Shown here piece by piece: positions 21,516-29,779 of a stretch of 29,779 nucleotides of DNA. Position numbers and translations under genes: made by a program. Source of the stretch: Protostelium mycophagum. Lineage: Eukaryota; Evosea; Variosea; Protosteliida; Protosteliaceae. The first letter of the stretch is position 1, and the number at the start of each line of letters is the position of its first letter. The stretch lies in NCBI GenBank assembly GCA_002081555.1, contig MZNV01001260.1, positions 1 through 29,779 on the forward strand. Reading direction: 5' to 3'. Below the pieces are notes generated by a model that saw nothing but the letters and a program-made list of their open reading frames with translations, did not search any database and had not been told where the DNA came from.

Positions 21516-24500
21516 ATGGAGGAGAAGGGAGAGAGTCGGCTGAAAAGGTTTCTGCGAAACTCTTCAGAATTATCTGTCAATACTCATACTGAAAAGAATG
21601 ATAATCAGAATGGAGGTGTGGTGATCTCAATGAAATCAGCTCAAAGGTTATTAGGGGTTGGTGTTGAAGGACAGAACTCCAAAATGACAAGTGATGCAGA
21701 AGATTCCGAAAGTAGAAAGACACCTGTGAAGAAACAGTGAGCGCTATGATCACATTTAATGGTTCTGAACCATTTTCGATCACCTCGCCAAACATGAAAC
21801 AGATCACTGAATCAATCCAGGGGAACACTTGACTTTTTCGTCAAGTCAAAAAATCAAAACGGAAGCCCCTCAACTCCATCAAAAAAGTGAGTCGGCCGTA
21901 CCCCATCTACAACTCACGTCGACAGAAAACCTCAAAGTCCTAAAACCCCAAAAACGCGCGGGAAAACACAAACGGTGACTTCACCTTATTTCACGAGAAC
22001 AAACTCGGTAACAGAGGTGACGAGAAGCGGGGGTATAGAAGATCCACCAAAGACGGAGATCGAGGTCAGTATAGTGAATTCACAATCTTCATGCAAATTG
22101 ATGTTGTTGACATTAGTTCAAGGAGACAAAGATCAGTTCCCAGATGAAGAAGATCAGAAGGAAGATCTACAACTCTTCTGATTCAGACAAAGAGGAGGTG
22201 GGGTTTCATTTACTGAATGTTCTGACGCGTTGTAGATTCAAGAGATTCCCGCCAAAAAGAAGAGGAAGGTGGATCAAAAAATGGAGACGGATGATGAGCC
22301 GTCTACAATCGGAAAAATATCAGAAATTTCACCACAGAGGAGCATTAGGTCAAGACGAAGACGTAAATTTCATCGAAATTTTGGTGAAATTTCAATTGAC
22401 ATCAGTACAGTATCATACGAAATGAACGGAAATGAAGCGGATGATTCCAAGAAAATTCAAGGAAAAGTCGTTGAAAGAGAAAAGACTACACCCAAAAAAA
22501 GACGCGAACCGGCTGTAAAGTGAGATATATTCTATTTTTAGAACTCCACATCAATAGTACAACAGACTTCTAAAGAAACCTCTGCTGCACAATTTTTTTC
22601 TGAATTTCTGTCAGGCAGTTAACAGATTCCCCCCGCTTGAAGACCACTCCAAGAGACTCAGAAGAGATAAGGGGTGGGTGATGACGTCATCCGATGTAAC
22701 TGAAATTTCCACCAGATTCCAGTTCAGACGAATACAGTGAATATGGGAGCGACTACAACTCGCCAAAAGAAGAGAGCCCTGGTCCCGAAATTTCGCAGAA
22801 ATCTCCCGCAAAGACACCGAAGAAGAGTGAACAAAAAATTCCGACCAAAACTCCGCAGAAAAAGGGACAAACTCCGGCGAAAAGTCCGGGAAAAATTGCA
22901 GAATTTGTCAACAAAAATTCATCGAAAAAGGAAGAAATCGGTGAGACAATTTTTGTTGAGATATCGTAAAGACAAGAAATTAATCGTTGTAGATTTGGAC
23001 GTGGAAATTCCCAAAATAGCAATGGTTCATAAGAACACCATCTTAAAGTGGTCCCTCAATTCCACAGAGGATTCGCAGGAACCTTCGCAGAATTCATCGC
23101 AGGTTTCAGCACCCAAATCTACACCGCGTAAGAAGAGTAAAGAGTCAGAGCATGTCCCCGAAAAATCGGAGAAAAGGTACGAGTGGCTGGTGAATGTGAG
23201 GGATGCAAAAGGGGTCCCCCAAGGTCAGTCATTTTGTCTCGTAGATGAACATTTATCCCCATTTTGATTACTCGGGAACGTCTGCGAACATCCTCTTTAT
23301 GCGTTGCTAAAATGCGCACAAGGATATCAGGCTGGCAAAGCCGCAGCTAAACGGTTTGATGAAGCTGTTGTGAGCGTAGTTGTTGTCTGTGAATGGTACT
23401 CCAATTACGCCACGTCATCAACATTTTGAGGCTTTGCCACATCAATACAGACTCACCGTTGGGTTCGTTCATATCGACACAGTCTACCGCATCCCTTGCC
23501 GCACTGCGAAGTCAAGCGTGTCTGAGCGAGGCCAGTACTAAGGTGGGAGACCACTTGGGAAGCGGGAGACCACTTGGGAAGCCCTCGTGACGAACTCTTT
23601 TGCCTCTTCAGTGGTTTTGTTTCTGACCTGAAAATTCACTGAAATGTACAGACTGTTCTGGAGAACAAGACTGTACATTCTGCACAGCCGAGTCTCGCAT
23701 TGATGAATTATGCTATAAATAGATGCCCCTCTCTAAACCCTCCCTTGTCAGGATTTGAGACCTACACAATCCAGACTGAGGGTTGCTTCAAGTTGAAGCA
23801 AGACAGGTGACATTTCGACCATCTACAACACACATTACATCTAAAATAATTCTGGCAGACTACAACGTGACAAAAATATCTTCACATAAAATTTTGAGTA
23901 ATTCAATTTTGTTGAGTATCTACAGGGCAAAATTCGTCTTAGACGTCACAAAAGAGGATTGGAATGATGACCAAGACCAGGTGATGCCTCATCATATCTT
24001 GATTTTTAATATTTATATGTAATATATATTTTTTGTGCTGCAGCTGTGCTGCAGGAAAACAGAAACACACAGTCTATAACAGAGTTTGGTCAGATTTGCT
24101 CTGTTTTTTGCGGTAATAAACACGTTAACTACCGAGAATCTTACCGGGTAGTGGGGAATCTGACTCAACTCTGCAATATCTTCTGAAAGTATTTGTTTTC
24201 TAGTTATTATGAGAGAATGGCTCACATGAATAACAAAAGTGATCGAATCAACAGGGAGTGACAGGGTGGTCTGAAGAACTCGAGTATCCCTTTGTTTCTG
24301 ACGAAGACGAGTCCGGCCAATGGGTTCAGGTGATTTCCCCGAATTTTCCCTGAAAATTCACGGAAAATTCAGGCGGGAACGGAGGTACAACGCATTAAAA
24401 TCGGAAATTGGTCACCTGATCATGAGTATGATGGGCAGACGCGCATCAAATTTGACCCGGTCCTGATGACCCTTCATTTCTACCATTTTCTGGCGCACGC

Positions 24501-26089
24501 CGAAAACCTCAACGCCGCCGCCACGAAGAAGGCACTACAACCAGGCCAATGCCGCGAGGTGAAATTTCTCAGAAATTTCCAGGAAGATTCTGAGAAAGTC
24601 TAGGTGCTCGGGGAATTACTGCAGAAGTTTAAGACGAGCAGGGTGATGAGATGGGATGTGCCTTTGGACAGTATCACAAAGATATCTCATGTAGAGTGAG
24701 TAAGACATCATCTTCTTTATAAGTTTCGTGGTATGCCCACAGTGATTTCGGACTATGCAGCATCTTATCATGATGCGGCAATTCTCGAATGATTAATCTT
24801 CTGTTTTCATAAATGAGGTCACGGTAACATCACGGTAATTCACGCAGATCTTACCGTGACCAAAAATTTTTCTCGAAAATTTCACAAGACTGATGACGTC
24901 ATCAGGTTGGAATCTGGCTGCGATGATTCTTCTCTGGTCGTATTCGAATACAACCAGAGTCCCATAATTAGAACTCGCAGAGTAGACGCTAATGCCGAGT
25001 TACGTAACCGATGGAGAATTCGTGGAGATTTTGTGGAGGGTGGAGAGATTTCCAAGAATGGAAGGTGTCACGTGATTGCAAACTCCCATGAGATTAACTC
25101 ACTCCTGGCACTGATAATCAAAGCTGGAGGTGAGACTTCCATCTACAACGAGATATACTTAGTCCCCCTAAAAATAGAATTTTTGAAAAAAATTAAAATT
25201 TGAAAAGAAATTTTATACGGAAAAGAAATTTGTAATTACACAAAGATGTTTTATTGAAATGTGAAGGAGACAAGTTCCGCGCCATTTATAGCAGAGGCAT
25301 CCCCGACCCCAAAGTAGAGACCGTTGTAGAGCCCCAGAATCTCACAAACAAACACGTCAGCCCACAGACCATCAAGATATTGCAGAAGTGAGCCACAACC
25401 CTGATGTTTTATTCTTTTGTTCCATACCGTTGTAGATTGACAAGTGATACACAAAAAACATTTTTTTAAAAGTCATTTTTGATGTCCTTGAATTTTTTTA
25501 TATCAAATCCACCCAAAATAACAGAAAATCATCACAAATTCATTTCTGACTCGTTGTAGATCCGGCTTGTGCGCCGACCTGGACGCGGGACAGTATGTAC
25601 ACGTCGACAAACTGAAGGAAAAGTTAGTCCCGGCGTGCCAGAACAATCCTTGCTTCATGTCAGCCTGCTGCTGGATGTCTCCCTTCAGTTTTGAAAACCT
25701 CTTGGAGAAGACCCACGACGTAATTGTCTCGTTGTAGATACTGAAATTTCTGAGAAAATTCAGGGGGAAACCACGGCCGAATTGTTGAAGAAGAATCAGG
25801 CGGGAAAATTTTTTTCGATTTGTGAAGAGGAGGTGAAATTTCATTTACATTTTCAAAACTTTCAAAAATTCATGTGAAAGATTCCGATTCCGATTCCGAT
25901 TCCAATTCGGATTCCGATTCCAATTCGGATTCCGACTCATGACAGATGGTGAATAAGAAGGAATGGGATCACGCGATCAACGATGACTCATGTGTCAACC
26001 TGACAGACGTGACACTTGTTCAATGCAAAGTGTGCCAGTTGAGGATCACCTCAGAGGACATATTTTGCTACCATTGCGGCGCCATGAAG
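21516..26089 (+). CDS. unrecognised nuclear protein with PIP-box-like motif, NLS and C-terminal zinc ribbon
   Basis: Exons: 21516-21736, 21821-21886, 21926-22064, 22123-22197, 22236-22348, 22406-22519, an unsettled stretch to 22715, 22716-22940, 22993-23223, 23752-23806, 23926-23980, 24255-24329, 24373-24558, 24604-24695, 24906-25129, 25267-25387, 25560-25719, 25764-25832, 25946-26089. Phases agree at every other junction, including across the 528-nt intron 23224-23751, so I treat it as one gene. The N-terminal half is disordered and Lys/Ser-rich, with QGTLDFFVK (fits QxxLxxFF, PCNA-binding PIP box) and PAKKKRKVD (classical NLS). The C-terminal half looks folded (KRYEWLVNVRDAKGVPQG, MTLHFYHFLAHAEN, RNRWRIRGDFVEGG, CHVIANSHEINSLLALI) and ends with CKVCQLRITSEDIFCYHCG, a C-x2-C...C-x2-C zinc ribbon. 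I recognise no family. The end is unsettled: splicing to 26206 adds 10 residues (stop at 26238), to 26172 adds 31. Confidence 0.72.
23461..23597 (+). rRNA. 5S rRNA copy with a 19-nt internal duplication (likely pseudogene), intronic
   Basis: Nearly identical to the 118-nt gene at 26315-26432 but 137 nt long, because GGGAGACCACTTGGGAAGC (23545-23563) is repeated at 23564-23582. The duplicated block includes the conserved GGGAGACC of the internal promoter C box and one side of the 3' domain helices, so the RNA would misfold there. Helix I ends (GGGTTCGT / ACGAACTC) are intact and TTTT follows at once. It lies on the sense strand inside the 528-nt intron of the PIP-motif gene. Promoter boxes remain, so it may still be transcribed. 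Confidence 0.88.
23643..23679 (+). other. hairpin just downstream of the intronic 5S copy
   Basis: AATGTACAG pairs with CTGTACATT (9 bp, perfect), and TGTTCT with AGAACA inside it, giving a two-part stem around a very small loop with a 2/3-nt internal bulge. It starts 45 bp after the 5S terminator, in the same intron. It could be a structured small RNA or chance; no conserved snRNA feature is seen. Confidence 0.4.
23714..23721 (+). promoter_or_regulatory. TATA-like box inside an intron
   Basis: TATAAATA lies within GCTATAAATAG, an excellent match to a Pol II TATA box. It sits 31 bp before the 3' splice site used at 23751, so a start about 30 bp downstream would fall at the beginning of exon 23752-23806. 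It could drive an internal transcript of the C-terminal half of the gene. Confidence 0.3.
25881..25938. repeat. hexanucleotide microsatellite in an intron
   Basis: ATTCCG units with ATTCCA/ATTCGG variants are repeated about nine to ten times near the 3' end of an intron (25833-25945). Unit turnover here may alter intron length. It is read through cleanly to GACTCATGACAG. Confidence 0.85.
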
Positions 26090-26314
26090 GTGAGCTTCTT
26101 CTCGTAAATTTGAAACAATGAAATGAAAAGATATGCGCTGCGGTAGAATAGGCAACACTACACCATTGTAGACCATCTTCTACCTTGTGCAAATGTTTCA
26201 TGCAGCAAGAAAGTTGTGGGCTGTCTACACTGTTGTAATTCCTTGGTTATGGATGCAGCAGAAGTAGTGAGGGAGTACGGTTGTGTCTGTGTTGTGTGAA
26301 TGGAATGACCTATC
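26090..26314. other. 3' end of the PIP-motif gene and flank of the 5S gene
   Basis: Three acceptor/frame choices occur here. An acceptor at 26205 gives a short tail QESCGLSTLL. An acceptor TTGTAG at 26171 gives a hydrophobic tail. A third frame encodes a Cys-rich string (PCANVSC and CLHCC) that looks like another zinc site but is out of phase with the preceding exon. It therefore cannot be joined without an extra exon that I could not find. Confidence 0.35.
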
Positions 26315-26432
26315 GGGTTCGTTCATATCGACACAGTCTACCGCATCCCTTGCCGCACTGCGAAGTCAAGCGTGTCTGAGCGAGGCCAGTACTAAGGTGG
26401 GAGACCACTTGGGAAGCCCTCGTGACGAACTC
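26315..26432 (+). rRNA. 5S ribosomal RNA (intact copy)
   Basis: 118 nt, the standard 5S length. The 5' GGGTTCGT pairs with 3' ACGAACTC to form helix I. The internal control region is recognisable: GCGAAGTCAAGC in the A-box position and GGTGGGAGACCACTTGGGAA in the C-box position, matching the eukaryotic GATGGGAGACC consensus. A TTTT Pol III terminator follows at 26433-26436. Flanks share nothing with the copy at 23461, so these are dispersed genes and not a tandem array. It lies 112 bp upstream of the first confirmed BRAT1 exon, in the same orientation. Confidence 0.93.
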
Positions 26433-26436
26433 TTTT
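26433..26436 (+). terminator. Pol III terminator of the 5S gene
   Basis: The run TTTT immediately follows the helix I partner strand ACGAACTC, the usual position of the Pol III stop in 5S genes. The intronic copy has the same TTTT at 23598-23601. Confidence 0.8.
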
Positions 26437-26544
26437 GTTCAATTAATCCACAAGTCTGTTGTTTTTGCATTTAAATCATCAGAGAATATGCAAGATAACA
26501 TTGCCGCTTTAACTCTTGCATAATTATTTTTCTGATGTAATAAG

Positions 26545-29047
26545 GTGTCCCAACTATGCGCACTGTCCTGTCACGGAAACAGGATTGTGAGAGGGCATGC
26601 AATAGAGGCAATTGGTATCTGTTGTGATGAAGGAAAACAACTCTCTCTTTTAGACTCTTCTCTCACCAACATTCAAGAATGTGATGTGAATCAAGGTATC
26701 ATCATGTTTGCACATCGACATTAGCTGATGTAAAAAGTTGGGACACATATGATAGAGCTATTGAGCAACTTGGTCTCTAAGAGTAAGAATGATGTACTGT
26801 CAGCTGTTGAACTATCAGGAAATATCCATCTTCCAGATCATCAGGTCAATATCTTCCCGCCATTTTTCGAGGATTTTTTCTTGAAGAGCTGTATTAGTGT
26901 TATATTGTTAATCATGTTACATTAAAGATACAACTGTAATTTATTGAAATATAAATATCTTCTAAACACTGACCAGTCTTTTGCGTCCGATCTATTTGTG
27001 GACTTATGTAAGGCTACTGAACATGTTATAACACATGTTATGACACGTAATAATGACGTCATCAAAAGAGATCCCAAAAATACAATAAACAACGACAATG
27101 GTATATTTTATACCTTTGTACAAAAGGTGAGATATAATTTTGTGATGTCATGCTCTGACGTCTCAAAAGAACGAGACAATAGTGGACACCTTTTCGGCTC
27201 AATTTTTATATTCAGTTTTTATTTCTTTGAGAAGACTAATGAAGCGAGTCCCTGCAGAGGTAATTTTTATTTTAAGAAGTGTAATATCTACGTATTGAAA
27301 TGTTAGGTGATCAGAAATACGGGGTGTGTATCTATCATATTAAGACTCTTAATCGACCATCAATATCACCATCACAACCAACGTCTCAAAAAGTTGGCCC
27401 TTGAAACACTTTCTGACATTGGTGAGATATCGCATCGTGATATCTTATAATATTTTTACTCTCATACTGGCGGTGATTATCTTAATGAAACGATTGCTGA
27501 GTATGATAGGAATCGAAGAGTGGATGTATTGGCTTCACCAGAGTCATAACACTCCAGATAATTTGGTATATATTTACAGATTCATACATATACCTTATCG
27601 CATATTATAGATCGGCTAACATCACACAGAAATACAAATTATACGATCCTTTTCAAGTGGTGATATACATATCAGGCCACGATGATGACAGAACTGTAGT
27701 CTCTTCTGCACTCAACGCGCTGAGGGAGATCTTGCTGGCCGCTGCTAGAGACGATGATATCATAACTCAGATCTTGTCTGTCAGGGGTAACACGGTGAGA
27801 GTAATTACCTGATTATTACAATTGTAGGGAATTGATAAGAGGATATTGATTATTTATTCTTTACAGGACTACAGAAACATTCTAAACATGACCATAAAAA
27901 AGTTATTGACAAACGTGAGCTGGGAGTTGCGTGACTCCGCTGTGGAATTCTGCGCGAGTTTTATGAAGGAAAACAACTATCTGTGTAGATATGCTACGGA
28001 GCAACATTATCACGCTTGGATTGTACAGGCAGCAAAAAAGGTGGACATTTCTTTTGATAATTTTGGACAAATGTTCTGTTGCTCACATGTTGAATGTGAA
28101 TCCTACTATAAAGGACATAAAATCAGCTTTTCAAGTTGGGTATTATGACACTAGAGCAATTGAAGCAAAATCGGAAATTAATCTTATTCAGGACACCGAG
28201 ACATTTGTCAGATGTACATCTCTGACATCAATCCAAGACATCTCAAAAATAGAGATGGTATGGGACTCACTTTTGCAATCACCCGAGTTACAATTTCCCA
28301 TGACATTGTATGATATCATAAAAGACGTCGACGAATTACCGAGAAGGTCACTGCTGGAACTGATAACATCATGGATACACTTAAAACACTGTTTTTCGTC
28401 ACTCGTCGGCACAAGCCAGCAGATAAGGCAATACTATATTATGTTCGAATATGTCGTGGAGTTATGCCAATAGAGATATTTATTTATGAAAAACAGGACA
28501 ACCTTGTCGACAGGTATTGTAGATGAAGACTGGGAGGTGAGATTTCTTTGAATTTCATTATCGTGTTTTTCGCCAAAAATCTACAAATGATTCAATAATT
28601 TTAGTACCGACATGTCCAGGTACAAATAAGATGCATAAGATTTCTCTCAGAATTACTCCACACTGCAAGCGACATCCAGCCAATAAAATTATTTTTGGAT
28701 GTTGGTGGTGACGGAATTCTCCTTCTTGCCGTAAGACTTGATTTTTTTTTCAAGATTGAACTTATTTATTCCTGCAGAGCGAAGATCACAACAGATTGGT
28801 CCGCACGGAGGCCAGCAAAGCCATGATACAGGCCCTGCCGCAATGCGAACATTGGCTGAAAGAAGGCTTCACAGAGATTGCCGCCTTTTATGAGGTGAGG
28901 AATAACAACCACTTTCTCTTCTGATCAAAATAGACAATAAAGAGCATGGATTTGGAATCGATGATAGAAGGGTCCTCGGCGGAGAGTTTGTATGGGAAGG
29001 AGGATTTTTTGATCGCAACAGATACAGAAGTGATAGATTGCTACTGA
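26545..29047 (+). CDS. BRAT1: BRAT1, HEAT-repeat partner of Integrator INTS11 (5' end incomplete)
   Basis: Exons: 26545-26695, 26738-26844, 26977-27126, 27307-27421, 27510-27565, 27630-27794, 27867-28040, 28114-28390, about 28514-28536, 28605-28730, 28778-28894 and 28934-29047; phases agree. The product is a solenoid of helical repeats. NVSWELRDSAVEFCASFMK matches the WEVRDSALEF repeat of BRAT1, and DEDWEYRH followed by VQIRCIRFLSELL a second. The C-terminus (IKSMDLESMIEGSSAES, ending TDTEVIDCY) closely resembles the vertebrate BRAT1 tail, which ends in a Cys-Tyr pair and has been described as inserting into the INTS11 active site. Human BRAT1 acts in ATM signalling and as an INTS11/INTS9 chaperone. 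The N-terminal exon(s) were not found; the first exon opens in phase after TAATAAG. The junction before DEDWE has two possible acceptors. AATAAA at 29070-29075. Confidence 0.85.
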
Positions 29048-29137
29048 GTTTTAGTGATTGCAACTCGAGAATAAAACACAAAATTGATTTTTATTTAATC
29101 CATTCCCAAACACAGACAGGTAATAAATCTTGATGAT

Positions 29138-29779
29138 TTATCGTTGTTTAGAGTTTTGGCCTCTAAGACACGTGACGGAAATGTTCACGTTAATTAACTT
29201 GTTCAGGTGCGTACCACGGCAGGAGATTCGGTCTTGGGTGGAGATTATTTTGATGAGGCTGTGGTGAACAGTTGAATTTCTACAACTGTCAATGTTTTGA
29301 AAGTCAAGGCATGGCTTAAAGCTCTCTGATTTGTTTAGTGTTCTGAAATGTTGAAGATCTTACCTAGCAGTTCTTCATCAAGACAAAATTCGCTAAAGAT
29401 GTCGGTGATTGATGAAGAAAGAGGGCCAGGAAGGTGAAGGTGGTTATCCCTCAACTGAATAATCTGTCTGGTTCAAAACATACCTATGCCAAGGACATTG
29501 TGCTGGCGTTGTGGACAATTAGGAGGTAGTTAAGGTTCCTGTGATGATTAGAGAGGTCTTGGTGAATGAATCAAGTATTATAATAATATACAGAAAACGA
29601 AGAGGGGTAGACCTCTCCCCAGTCCAAAACATACAACGGCGGAGATGAGGAACTCACTGCCGCATGTAGATTCTTCATGCCGACGGGAAGGTTTATTCCA
29701 CAAGATAGCTTAAAGAGGCGTAGTTGGTTCGAGAGTGATGAAAATTGAAGAGAATCGGCTCCATCGTTGTTTGTTTTGT
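29138..29779 (-). CDS. partial unidentified gene at the right edge, possibly leucine-rich
   Basis: Two minus-strand open stretches are joined in phase by a 38-nt GT-AG intron. Exon 29364-29463 encodes IIQLRDNHLHLPGPLSSS and on to CLDEELL. Exon 29138-29325 (ESFKPCLDFQNIDSC and on) ends at a TAA. Farther upstream, fragments such as LSNQLRLFKLSCGINLP lie near 29670-29750. IQLRDNHLHLP and LRLFKLSCGINLP resemble leucine-rich-repeat units, but the count is too low to be sure, and one intervening piece ends in a stop. The gene continues beyond the window. A TTCTACAACTGTC motif lies inside the last exon. Confidence 0.25.

Noticed and set aside
22716-23223. MSH6 N-terminus (PIP box plus RYEWLVNVRDAKG resembling the MSH6 segment before its mismatch-binding domain)
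   Set aside because: The following exons splice in phase to sequence unrelated to MutS, and no FYELYHMDA-like segment or Walker motif occurs downstream.
23461-23830. Spliced-leader RNA gene beside a 5S gene, as in nematodes
   Set aside because: No Sm site, no three-stem SL fold and no leader with a donor could be found; the GTGACA donor at 23807 fits an ordinary exon.

Overview
The window is nuclear DNA from an animal (or close relative) with a very compact genome. Every gene is cut by many tiny introns, mostly 31 to 60 nt with GT-AG ends and often ending TTGTAG before an exon that begins AT. The families are eukaryotic, several of them animal-type (HINT1, PTGR3/ZADH2, BRAT1, RPEL, WW and ASH-RhoGAP modules). 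Compactness, head-to-tail packing and dispersed 5S genes suggest an early-branching animal such as a sponge; that placement is inference. Gene models were assembled by hand: I required continuous reading phase across GT-AG (or GC-AG) junctions and checked exon length arithmetic.

Layout. 1-620: two copies of an AT-rich repeat and a possible terminal exon of a Cys-rich protein. 608-5962, all minus strand: an SDR oxidoreductase close to L-rhamnose dehydrogenases, HINT1, an ASH-RhoGAP protein with an N-myristoylation signal, and a METTL21-type methyltransferase. 6255-15127, plus strand: an IQ-motif protein with CP110-like features, then a 1077-residue coiled-coil protein containing a recent internal duplication. 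15189-18842, minus strand: a reticulon, a small helical protein and peroxisomal PTGR3 (ends SKL). 19336-21095, plus: a RhoGAP with an RPEL motif before it and a WW domain after it. 21516 to about 26240, plus: an unrecognised nuclear protein of at least 19 exons with a PCNA-binding-like motif, a monopartite NLS and a C-terminal zinc ribbon. One of its introns holds a 5S rRNA copy with a 19-nt internal duplication. 26315-26432: an intact 5S rRNA gene. 26545-29047, plus: BRAT1 with its conserved C-terminal tail. 29138-29779, minus: exons of an unidentified, possibly leucine-rich gene running off the edge.

There is no operon logic. Two neighbours (CP110-like and coiled-coil) could both be centriolar or ciliary, and two Rho regulators are present, but nothing shows that the genes act together. 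The most interesting material is non-coding: related short introns, motifs recurring at 3' splice sites, and the intronic 5S copy.
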